Of a stretch of 64,000 nucleotides of DNA, positions 32,583-39,799 are shown in pieces; the stretch's first letter is position 1, and each line of letters starts with the position of its first letter. The position numbers were made by a program, and so were the translations under genes. The stretch is from Hymenobacter aerilatus. Lineage in GTDB: Bacteria > Bacteroidota > Bacteroidia > Cytophagales > Hymenobacteraceae. Location of the stretch: contig NZ_CP095053.1 of assembly GCF_022921095.1 (NCBI RefSeq), positions 4,692,501-4,756,500 of the forward strand, given 5' to 3'. A model generated the notes under the pieces. The model was not told where the DNA came from and did no database searches. It saw only the letters and a program-made list of their open reading frames with translations.

Positions 32583-33189
32583 CGTCGTCGGCGTAGCGTT
32601 GGGCCTTCCACGGGTCGCCGTACATGCTGTAACCAGCCCGCTCCCAAAAACCTGGCTCATCGTCGGCCATAAAGCGCAGGCTGGTAATCCACTTAGCGCT
32701 TTTCCAGAAATAGAGGTGAGGCACCACCAGGCGGGCAGGGCCACCGTGCTCGGGCGTCAGCGGCTGGCCGTCGTAGATGAGGCCGATGAAGGCCTTGCCC
32801 TCGCGCACATCAGCTAGGGGTAGGTTGGTGGTGTAGCCGCCATAAGACGAAGCCATGACATAGCGCGCGTCAGGTTTCAGCCGCACCTGTTCAAGTAGCG
32901 TATCCAGGCTCACACCCCGCCACTTGGTGTCGAACTTTGACCATTGCGTGACGCAGTGAATATCGGGGTTGAAGTCCTGCTGGGGTAGGGCGTTGAACTC
33001 CTGCCAACTCCACTTTTTAGGTTCCTCCACCAAGCCTTCCAACGTGAGGGTCCACTTGTCCAGCGCAATGCGTGGGGTAGGACCCGCCGAGAGTACCGGA
33101 AAATCATGCGTTTCGTACTGGCCGGGCGGCAGCTTGTGGGTACTAGGCCGCTTGCGCTGAAAGCCTTGATTGAAGAAGGAAGAAGGCAT
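32575..33189 (-). CDS. Sulfite-oxidase-like molybdopterin protein (YuiH type)
   Basis: A 204-residue oxidoreductase with a single molybdopterin-binding domain of the sulfite oxidase fold. Cys79 in DIHCVTQWSKFDTKWRGV is the expected molybdenum ligand. Other family segments are WTLTLEGLVEEPKKWSWQEF, YGGYTTNLPLADV, GQPLTPEHGGPARLVVPHLY and KSAKWITSLRFM. There is no haem domain, no dimerisation domain and no Tat signal (N-terminus MPSSFFNQGFQRKR), so unlike MsrP/YedY it should remain in the cytoplasm. It is coupled to the flavin reductase gene that follows. The substrate is unknown; by family, sulfite or a sulfoxide/N-oxide are candidates. Molybdenum-cofactor genes are not in the window. Confidence 0.87.
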   Translation of the reverse strand: MPSSFFNQGFQRKRPSTHKLPPGQYETHDFPVLSAGPTPRIALDKWTLTLEGLVEEPKKWSWQEFNALPQQDFNPDIHCVTQWSKFDTKWRGVSLDTLLEQVRLKPDARYVMASSYGGYTTNLPLADVREGKAFIGLIYDGQPLTPEHGGPARLVVPHLYFWKSAKWITSLRFMADDEPGFWERAGYSMYGDPWKAQRYADDDE

Positions 33190-33230
33190 GAGGAGGGTGT
33201 AAATGAGTACAAGTCAGAACGTCATGCTGA

Positions 33231-33328
33231 GCGAAGTCGAAGCACCTTGCGTGCACCCGGTATATCCAACTGTCAAGGAATTACCGGGAGCACGCGAGAT
33301 GCTTCGACTCCGCTGCGCTCAGCATGAC
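33231..33328. repeat. Palindrome 9, GTCATGCTGAGCG subfamily
   Basis: GTCATGCTGAGCG...TCGAAGCACCTTGCGTGC (33231-33257) is mirrored by GCACGCGAGATGCTTCGAC and GCGCTCAGCATGACC (ending near 33329). The arm differs from the main family (ATGCTGAGCG for ATCCTGAGCG, and TCGAAGCA for GAAGGA). The same version occurs at palindrome 12. It lies between two minus-strand genes. Confidence 0.85.
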
Positions 33329-33350
33329 CATTTATGAAAGCCTAAATAGC

Positions 33351-34049
33351 TCAGCAGTTGCCATCTACAGCACAGGCCGCGCTATCCTGACCAGCTACCA
33401 GGGTAGGAGCAGGGTGGTTTTCTTCCCACACCTTCTCCAATACTTCCTGAAACAACTCGGCCGGTTGGGCACCCGACACGGCGTATTTGTCGTCGAAGAC
33501 GAAGTAGGGCACGCCGCGCACGTTGATTTGCTGGGCCTGGTATTCGTCGTAACGCACTTGCTGGGCGAAGGCGTCGGTTTGGAGCGTGGCTTTCACCTCC
33601 GCAGCGTCTAAGCCGAGGTCGGCGCCGAGTTGGGCCAGCGTGTCGAGGTCGCCTATATCTTTGCCTTCGGTGAAGTAGGCCGCAAATACGCGTTCTTCGG
33701 CTTCGTTGCCTTTGCCCTGGGCGGCGGCCAAATGCAGGAAGCGGTGGGCCAGGAAAGTGTTGGTGGGCACAACGCGGTCGAAATCGTACTGCAGCCCTAC
33801 CTCGGCGGCAATGCCGGCCATGTGGTCGTTCATTTGCTTGCCTTGGGCCACGGATATGCCCTTGCGCTCAGCCAGCAGCTCATGAATGGTTTGGCCGGGC
33901 TTATGCTGCATGTTGGGGTCCAGCTCGAAGCTATGCCATTGCACTTCTACCGTGTCGGCGTGGGCAAATTTGGCTAGGCCGGCTTCAAATTTCCGCTTGC
34001 CGATATAGCAAAACGGACACATAATATCAGACCAGATTTCTACTTTCAT
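33351..34049 (-). CDS. DsbA-family oxidoreductase (FrnE-like)
   Basis: A 232-residue thioredoxin-fold protein of the DsbA/FrnE/HCCA-isomerase family. It opens MKVEIWSDIMCPFCYIGK, where Cys11-Pro-Phe-Cys14 is the redox pair. An all-helical insert follows (about 55-150), and the strand with cis-Pro, RGVPYFVFDDKYAVSGAQ, closes the fold. There is no signal peptide, so it should act in the cytoplasm, as FrnE homologues do in stress-related disulfide chemistry. The C-terminus has a further Cys pair (SAACAVDGNC) seen in many family members. The start at 34049 fits the fold; an in-frame upstream extension overlaps the divergent gene's leader and is rejected. A single gene. Confidence 0.88.
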   Translation of the reverse strand: MKVEIWSDIMCPFCYIGKRKFEAGLAKFAHADTVEVQWHSFELDPNMQHKPGQTIHELLAERKGISVAQGKQMNDHMAGIAAEVGLQYDFDRVVPTNTFLAHRFLHLAAAQGKGNEAEERVFAAYFTEGKDIGDLDTLAQLGADLGLDAAEVKATLQTDAFAQQVRYDEYQAQQINVRGVPYFVFDDKYAVSGAQPAELFQEVLEKVWEENHPAPTLVAGQDSAACAVDGNC

Positions 34050-34142
34050 CGTCAGAGGGTTTCTTTCGATGAATAAGTAGTTTGCACGCGAAAAGTTTGC
34101 TGACCGGCCCACCCACACTGGCTCCACTTACCCCTGCTACCG

Positions 34143-34637
34143 ATGACCTTGCCCGTTACCTTCCGCGCCGTGGTGCAACCCGGTGGCCCCAGCTTTATGC
34201 CCATGCAAGTACTCGTGGTGCCCGTGGAGATGGTAGAGGCGCTGGGCGGCAAAGCCATTAAGCGCGTGTTGGTGGAGCTGCGGGGGCGCACGGTGCGGCT
34301 GGGCCTACACCCACTGAAATCGGGCGAACGGTACCTGATGCTAAATCAGGCCCTGCTGACGGAACTGGCGCTACACTCCGGCGATGAAGTGCCCGTCGGC
34401 ATCAGCCCCGACCCTACCCCCGACCAAGTAGACCTACCCGACGAGTTGGCGGAAGGCCTGAGCAGCTGGCCCGAGGCCGAAGCCGCCTTCGAGCGCCTGA
34501 CACCCGGTACCAAGCGCGCCCTGGCCTACCACATCGAAAGCGCCAAACGCCCCGACACCCGCAGCAAGCGCGTGGTCAGCATGTTGCATCAGCTAGCTAC
34601 TGGTGGCCATCCTTTTAAGAAATGGGAGGGGGAGTAG
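34143..34637 (+). CDS. DUF1905 / YdeI (OmpD-associated)-like protein
   Basis: A 164-residue cytoplasmic protein. Residues 1-95 form a DUF1905-type beta-barrel (VTFRAVVQPGG, FMPMQVLVVPVEMVEALGG, KRVLVELRGRTVRLGLHPL, LMLNQALLTELALHSGDEV). Residues about 110-160 form a YdeI/OmpD-associated helical domain (LPDELAEGLSSWPEAEAAFERLTPGTKRALAYHIESAKRPDTRSKRV contains the conserved helix and the Arg-Ser-Lys-Arg run). The combination is common in Bacteroidota and its biochemical role is not established; distant relatives are linked to bacteriocin protection. It diverges from the DsbA-like gene over 93 bases. Confidence 0.82.
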   Translation: MTLPVTFRAVVQPGGPSFMPMQVLVVPVEMVEALGGKAIKRVLVELRGRTVRLGLHPLKSGERYLMLNQALLTELALHSGDEVPVGISPDPTPDQVDLPDELAEGLSSWPEAEAAFERLTPGTKRALAYHIESAKRPDTRSKRVVSMLHQLATGGHPFKKWEGE

Positions 34638-34639
34638 AA

Positions 34640-34836
34640 AGGGTAGGAAGGTATGGGGGAGTGTATGGGGTGTGAGGGTAGGCGGGTAAGAGGTCTGTCA
34701 TCCTGAGCGGAGCGAAGGACCTTCTCACGTGTGAACGATTCGTTGGTACGATGGTCGTGCTATCGTAAGAAGGTCCTTCGCAAGCTCAGGATGACACCCT
34801 TCCTACCCTCCTACACCCATACCCTCCTACCCTAAA
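34640..34836. repeat. Palindrome 10 with G-rich/C-rich outer arms
   Basis: The core TGTCATCCTGAGCGGAGCG starts at 34696 and its mirror ends at 34796, around a loop GAACGATTCGTT...ACGATGGTCGT. Outside it the left side (34641-34690) is a G-rich simple sequence built from GGGTAGGAAGG/GGTATGGGG words. The right side (34797-34836) is the C-rich counterpart (CCCTCCTACACCC and similar), so the two flanks pair roughly over 40 bases. Convergent location. Confidence 0.88.
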
Positions 34837-34837
34837 C

Positions 34838-37726
34838 TCATATCTGAATATTGAAAACCAGCGGGGAGAAGGACGCCTGGCGGGTGCGTGGATTGTATAC
34901 AAAACGAGCACCCAACTCAAATGGCGTACGCAAGCGCAGCGCGTTGAACAACACCGCCCCATCGACGCCTACTGTGCGGTAGTCGCGCTGTATTAGGTCG
35001 CCGGTAGGGAGGCGGGCTTCGCCGTGGGCTACATCCAGGAAAGCAGTAGCGCGCAGACGCTGCACGTAGAGCACCCGGCCCACCGGCCAGTGCACAAACG
35101 CCAGGGGCAGGGCGTACTCGGTGGTGCCTACCCACAGGCGGTCGAAGCTCACGTAGCCGATGCCGCGGGGGAAGAAGATGCTGGAGCTAAATTGGTATTC
35201 GCGCTGCTGCTGCCACTGGTAGCCGCCGCGCAGCCGGATGGCGTGGTGCCGCCCAATACCGGGCAGGTACACACTACCCTGCGTGCCGAACTGCGCCGCA
35301 TTTAGTCCCGCGCCAAATGGCGTGGTGCGCCAGGTTGCTAGCAGCGTGCCGCCCCAGCGCGGGGCCACGTCGCGGGCCGAGAGCTTGAGCTGCCGGACAT
35401 AGCTGAGGGAGGTTTGCATGGCATTCACAGGCCGGTCGGGGGCGGGGTCGGTGCGGTAGCGTAGGGGTAGGTCGTAGCCGTTCACCTGCTCGCGCAGATA
35501 ATAGGCGCTGAGCGTGAGGGCTTGCAGGTACTTGGAGCGCGTGAGCGTGAGGGGTAGGCGGCCGCCCACCGTGAGGCGGGTGTAGTTCCACCGGTCGCGC
35601 ACGAGACTGTCGAGGGGCGTTCTACGGTCGACATACACGCCGGTGTTTCGGCCGCCGTGTTCCACGCTTAGATCGAGCACGGGGTAGCGGCCCTGGTAGC
35701 TGAGGCCACCGAACACGTTGGCCGTGCGCTCGGCCTGGTTGTAGCCTACTCCTATCTGCGCCTGGGTAGTATTCAGCAAGTCCTGGGAGCGTACGCCCAC
35801 GTTCACGCTGTTGCCGGTAGGGCTTTGCACCACGCCCCAGCCAAACACATTAAACGCGTGCCGTAGCGGCGAATACGCCTTCACCGGGTAGGAAGTGGTA
35901 GCCGAGTCGGGCCGCACCAACAGGGGCCGGACAAGCGGCGCGGCCGGTTCCTGGGCGCTTAGTTGCGCCGCGTAGGGGTCAGAAAGCACAGCTGTGGTGA
36001 CTGGGGTAGGTAGGGCGCGCCAGGTTGTGGTATCCAGCGGCATTTCCAGCACGCGGCTGCCCGTGGCCTGGAATTCATGGAAAGCCAAGCGTTTTCCATC
36101 GAGTGAAACAGCGGCGTGGTAGGCGCCCACCGGCCGCGAAGTCACTTGCCAGGTCTGGCCTGTGCGCCGGCTTACGGCGTAGATATTATCAATGCCCGAC
36201 TGCGGCGAATTATAGAGCACAAACTCGCCCCAGGGCTGCGGATTAGTGAGGTTGATATTGGCCACGGGCAGCAAGTCCTGCTCCTGGCCGGTGGCGGGGT
36301 TGAGCACCGTGAGGGTTTTGCCGGCCCGGCGAAGGGCCACGGTCACCACACGGCCATCGGGTAGCCAGCGGGGTTGCTGGTAGAAATCGTTGCGCGGGTT
36401 GGGCAGCGTGCGCAGCTCCTCACCGGTAGCCACGTCCACAATACGCAGGGAGTGATGGTAGGCTGAGTCGGTGTGCGTGACCACCAGCTGCCGGCCATCG
36501 GGGGAGAGGGCGGCGGCCGTGTAGCGGCGCTTAGTGAGATGCGTAAGCCGGCCGGTGTGTAGGTCCAGGATGCGCAACTCAGAATACACCCGCTGCCGCC
36601 AGCGCGGGTCGTAGCGGTACTCGGGCCATACCACCTTGCCGCCGCCTACCGACAGCATTTCTGGCATGTTGGTGAGGCCCTGCACAAATAGCTTCTGCTC
36701 GGGCGCGTGCGGGCGCAATAGCACCAGTTGAGCAATGGTGCCCAAGCCAGTTTTCACAGCTAGCACGGTGCTGTCGGTTACGTATTGCGGGTATTCGTAC
36801 TGCGTAAACACGCGCTTCTCAGCCTTCACCCGAAACTCCCTACCCGGTGTAATAGACAACCCTTGCTGGTCGGCTTGCCAGGTGGAGTCCAGTTCGTGCA
36901 TGGTGCGCTGGTAGAGGTCTTCTACGCGCAGGCCTGTGGTGCGCCGAATGCTGTTGGAAAACGAAAAGGGGTAGAACGGAAACCGGTAATACTTGTCCAG
37001 CACCGAGGCCCACACGTTGGGGTCGTAATGCGTTTTCAGGTAGGAGGTCATGTAGTAGCCCAGTACGTACCAGTTGGGTACATTGTCGCGGAAGGAGCCA
37101 TTCACGGCCTTTTGGTAGTTGAAGTGGCGGCCTGCCAGGCGGTTGGCGCGCATCCCTACCCCAAAATACGGCACCCGGCCCCGGCCACTGCGGCTCAGGG
37201 CCGTTTCGCTGCCCACGGCGTCGCCCTCAAAAAACCACTGCGGCACGCCCACCGCGCCCACACCCAGGCCCTGGTCGCCGAGCAGGGGCACCAGCAGGCG
37301 CCCTATTCCCTGGCGGGCCTTATCAAACTGCCCCACGTGGCGGTACTCGTGCAGCACCAGCCCATCCAGCCAGTCCACGGTGCCCAGGGCCTGGCCCTGC
37401 TCGGGCGTAATGAAGAATTCGGCGTGCCGCGGCAAAAACGTGACGAAGGCATTGCTGATGGCCGTCTGGTTTTGCAGCACAATGGGTAGGTGGCGGGGCA
37501 CCACGCCCAGCGAGGCCGTGCCGGGCTGCTGCACCTGCTCCAGCCGGTGCGCCGTGCGCTGGGCCGCCGAGTCGAGGCCGCGGGGGTAGAGCAGCCGAAA
37601 ATGAGGCGTGCGCAACTCCTGCCAGCGCAAGTCGGGCGGGTTTTGGTCGAGCACGGGTAGGCTTTGGGCCACGCCGGGTAGGGCGGGCAGCAGGCTACAC
37701 AGCAGAAAGCAAAGAAACAAACGCAT
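34838..37726 (-). CDS. Exported gluzincin-like protease fused to beta-propeller and outer-membrane barrel
   Basis: A 962-residue exported protein. The signal peptide (about 1-20, ending LPGVAQ) precedes a domain with HEYRH (126-130) and Glu167 in WFFEGDA, the zinc-ligand pattern of gluzincins of the peptidase MA/M1-like group. The middle (about 290-600) has TolB/WD40-like blades, e.g. LSPDGRQLVVTH, WLPDGRVVTVAL and VSLDGKRLAFHEF. The final 330 residues alternate in strand-like runs (VFGGLSYQGRYPVLDLSVEHGG, KYLQALTLSAYYLREQ, TLLATWRTTPFGAG) and end with PLVFNIQI, as in an outer-membrane barrel. The protein therefore seems to be surface- or periplasm-facing with a built-in anchor. The family is widespread in Bacteroidota but has no characterised member that I know of. 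It is a single gene converging on the YdeI-like gene. Confidence 0.78.
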   Translation of the reverse strand: MRLFLCFLLCSLLPALPGVAQSLPVLDQNPPDLRWQELRTPHFRLLYPRGLDSAAQRTAHRLEQVQQPGTASLGVVPRHLPIVLQNQTAISNAFVTFLPRHAEFFITPEQGQALGTVDWLDGLVLHEYRHVGQFDKARQGIGRLLVPLLGDQGLGVGAVGVPQWFFEGDAVGSETALSRSGRGRVPYFGVGMRANRLAGRHFNYQKAVNGSFRDNVPNWYVLGYYMTSYLKTHYDPNVWASVLDKYYRFPFYPFSFSNSIRRTTGLRVEDLYQRTMHELDSTWQADQQGLSITPGREFRVKAEKRVFTQYEYPQYVTDSTVLAVKTGLGTIAQLVLLRPHAPEQKLFVQGLTNMPEMLSVGGGKVVWPEYRYDPRWRQRVYSELRILDLHTGRLTHLTKRRYTAAALSPDGRQLVVTHTDSAYHHSLRIVDVATGEELRTLPNPRNDFYQQPRWLPDGRVVTVALRRAGKTLTVLNPATGQEQDLLPVANINLTNPQPWGEFVLYNSPQSGIDNIYAVSRRTGQTWQVTSRPVGAYHAAVSLDGKRLAFHEFQATGSRVLEMPLDTTTWRALPTPVTTAVLSDPYAAQLSAQEPAAPLVRPLLVRPDSATTSYPVKAYSPLRHAFNVFGWGVVQSPTGNSVNVGVRSQDLLNTTQAQIGVGYNQAERTANVFGGLSYQGRYPVLDLSVEHGGRNTGVYVDRRTPLDSLVRDRWNYTRLTVGGRLPLTLTRSKYLQALTLSAYYLREQVNGYDLPLRYRTDPAPDRPVNAMQTSLSYVRQLKLSARDVAPRWGGTLLATWRTTPFGAGLNAAQFGTQGSVYLPGIGRHHAIRLRGGYQWQQQREYQFSSSIFFPRGIGYVSFDRLWVGTTEYALPLAFVHWPVGRVLYVQRLRATAFLDVAHGEARLPTGDLIQRDYRTVGVDGAVLFNALRLRTPFELGARFVYNPRTRQASFSPLVFNIQI

Positions 37727-38005
37727 GAGCAGGAGCTAGGGTCCTGCAAGAAACTGGTTGCCTAAGCGAAAAGCAACGCCTTTTATAACAGTTATAAATG
37801 TTTGGGTGGACTGACTTGAAGCCCGGCAGTAGCTCGGCTAATGTGCAGTGATTGTGAGGCTTCGTCGCTGCGTAAGTCGGAATATAGATACATATACATT
37901 CTTATAAGATCGAAATTATGTTCAGCCCCTATTCGCAACCTATGCGTAAGACCCTGAACACGAGATAAAAGTATCTCTATCATCCTTCCCTAAACATCGA
38001 ATATT

Positions 38006-38467
38006 ATGAAACGCATTGTTCTTTTCGCAGCAGCTCTTATTGGTGGTATCTCTGTAGCCTCAGCTCAAACGACCACTGGCGGCGGTATGACTACCGGCAC
38101 CATGACTACAGGTGGTACTACAGCAGGCACTACCGCTGGTACCACGGCCGGCACCACAGCTGGTACTACTACCACAGCTACCACTGGCACCACAGCCGGT
38201 ACAACTACCTATGGCACCACAGCCGGTACCACTAGTGGTACAATGGGCACCACTTCGGGCGCTACCACCGCGGGCCGTCGTTCGGGCACTACAGCTGGCA
38301 CGATGAGCACTACCACGGGCACGACTACTACGGGCCGTCGTCGTGCAGGTACCACGGGCACTACCAGCGGTAGCATGCGTACCACATCGGGCACTACTTC
38401 AGGTACTACTAGTGGCACCACAGGTACTACGTCGGGCACCACTTCGGGCTCTACTACCATGCGCTAG
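38006..38467 (+). CDS. Secreted Thr/Gly-rich low-complexity repeat protein
   Basis: A 153-residue exported protein. A good signal peptide (KRIVLFAAALIGGISVASAQ) is followed almost wholly by Thr, Gly, Ser and Ala arranged as Gly-Thr-Thr-x units (AGTTAGTTAGTT near 45-60, SGTTSGTTG near the C-terminus), broken by two GRRSG/GRRRAG basic spots near 90 and 115. The end is TTMR. There is no enzymatic motif. The composition suggests an unfolded or beta-solenoid-like, possibly O-glycosylated, surface or matrix polypeptide; O-glycosylation sites in Bacteroidota often need D-S/T-hydrophobic, which is absent here. The repeats are also repetitive as DNA (GGTACCAC/GGCACTAC), so length variation between strains is likely. 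It has its own terminator. Confidence 0.7.
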   Translation: MKRIVLFAAALIGGISVASAQTTTGGGMTTGTMTTGGTTAGTTAGTTAGTTAGTTTTATTGTTAGTTTYGTTAGTTSGTMGTTSGATTAGRRSGTTAGTMSTTTGTTTTGRRRAGTTGTTSGSMRTTSGTTSGTTSGTTGTTSGTTSGSTTMR

Positions 38468-38491
38468 TCGCGCTGCCTTACTTGCTTTTTT

Positions 38492-38527
38492 AATCAGCGC
38501 CGGGCTTTGGTCCGGCGCTGATTTTTT
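38492..38527 (+). terminator. Intrinsic terminator
   Basis: AATCAGCGCCGG (38492-38503) pairs perfectly with 38512-38523 around an 8-base loop and runs into T residues. It ends the Thr/Gly-repeat gene. Confidence 0.93.
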
Positions 38528-38645
38528 GTGAGGTAGGCTATTTCTTTTTCGGGGAGATGAGCAAAAGCTAGGCAGCCCGCAACGTGGTGGGCGCCTCGCT
38601 CATCGACCTTAGTCTGATAGAAGCAACAATTGAATTTTCAACAAC

Positions 38646-39644
38646 ATGGAATACAGAGAATTAGGTGATAGTGGCCTGCGGGTATCGGCTATTACGTTTG
38701 GCAGCTGGGCTGCCGGAGGCTGGATGTGGGGCGGTACCGAGCAAAACGATGCCGTAGGCGCCATTCATGCCGCCTACGAGCACGGCGTTACTAGCATCGA
38801 CACAGCCCCTATCTACGGGCAGGGCCTGAGCGAGCAGATTGTGGGCGAGGCCATTAAGAGCTTACCCCGCGACAAGGTACAGATCCTGACCAAGTTTGGT
38901 ATGCGCTGGGATTTGCCCGAAGCTAAGGGCGACTTCGCCATGAAAACCAAAAACAACGAGGGTCAGGACATCGACGTGTACAAATACGCGTCGCCCGAGA
39001 GTATTATAAAGGAGTGCGAGGACAGCCTCCGGCGCCTCGGTACCGACTACATCGACCTCTACCAAATTCATTGGCCTGATGTGACCACGCCTATCCACGA
39101 CACGATGGAGGCCGTGAATAAGTTAGTAGAGCAGGGTAAAGTGCGCGCCGTGGGCGTGAGCAACTACTCGGTGGAGCAAATGCGCGAAGCCGAAAATACC
39201 GTGAAGCTAGCGTCCAACCAAGTGCCGTACAGCATGTTACGCCGTAGCATCGAGCAGGAATTGGTGCCGTATTGCCAGGAGCATAACAAAGGTATTCTGG
39301 CCTACAGCCCTATGCAGCTCGGCCTGCTCACTGGCAAGTTCAAGCCCGGTCAGCACTTCGACAGCAGCGACCTGCGCTCCACCAATAAGCTCTTCACGCC
39401 CGATAACATCGAGAAGGTAAACGCCTTCCTGCACCAATTGCAGCCCCTAGCCGACGATAAAAAGGCCACACTAGCACAGCTCGTCATTGCCTGGACTATT
39501 GCGCAGCCAGGCATCACGGTGGCACTGGTAGGCGCCCGCAACCCCAAGCAAGCCACCCAAAACGCCCAAGCCGGCGACGTGCAGCTTTCTGCCGAAGATA
39601 TTTCCTTCATCAACGACGAGTTGGGAAAGGTACAGATAGGGTAG
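38646..39644 (+). CDS. Aldo-keto reductase
   Basis: A 332-residue TIM-barrel NADPH-dependent aldo-keto reductase. The catalytic tetrad is complete: Asp52 and Tyr57 (SIDTAPIYGQG), Lys83 (ILTKFG) and His142 (YQIHWPD). The phosphate-binding segment near the C-terminus reads VALVGARNPKQATQNAQA. The pattern and length match the AKR11/YghZ-like group, which reduces aldehydes and ketones; the substrate is not evident. Cytoplasmic, with no signal peptide. The gene is monocistronic, between the terminator at 38492 and palindrome 11. Confidence 0.92.
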   Translation: MEYRELGDSGLRVSAITFGSWAAGGWMWGGTEQNDAVGAIHAAYEHGVTSIDTAPIYGQGLSEQIVGEAIKSLPRDKVQILTKFGMRWDLPEAKGDFAMKTKNNEGQDIDVYKYASPESIIKECEDSLRRLGTDYIDLYQIHWPDVTTPIHDTMEAVNKLVEQGKVRAVGVSNYSVEQMREAENTVKLASNQVPYSMLRRSIEQELVPYCQEHNKGILAYSPMQLGLLTGKFKPGQHFDSSDLRSTNKLFTPDNIEKVNAFLHQLQPLADDKKATLAQLVIAWTIAQPGITVALVGARNPKQATQNAQAGDVQLSAEDISFINDELGKVQIG

Positions 39645-39657
39645 GGAGGGTAGGAAA

Positions 39658-39779
39658 ATAAAAAGCGTGTCATCCTGAGCAGAGCGAAGGACCTTCTCAC
39701 GTGTGAACGAGTCGTTGTTACGAGCATCGTTCTACCGCGAGAAGGTCCTTCGCTCCGCTCAGGATGACACGCTTTTTTA
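39658..39779. repeat. Long palindrome 11, convergent intergenic
   Basis: ATAAAAAGCG plus the core GTGTCATCCTGAGC...AAGGACCTTCTCAC (from 39658) is mirrored to 39779 around GAACGAGTCGTT...ATCGTTC. The mirrored flank AAAAAGCGTG resembles that of palindrome 1. It fills the gap between the aldo-keto reductase gene and the MG2-plug gene. Confidence 0.92.
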
Positions 39780-39799
39780 AATCATAATCTCACCTAACC

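Noticed and set aside
31842..32744. A longer start for the flavin reductase reading into the molybdoenzyme gene
   Set aside because: The extra 54 residues are the antiphase translation of a well-conserved gene; the ATG at 32582 matches the family start.
37792..37983. A 63-codon minus-strand frame upstream of the Thr/Gly-repeat gene
   Set aside because: No start context, no hydrophobic or domain pattern, and it lies in the probable promoter region of the next gene.
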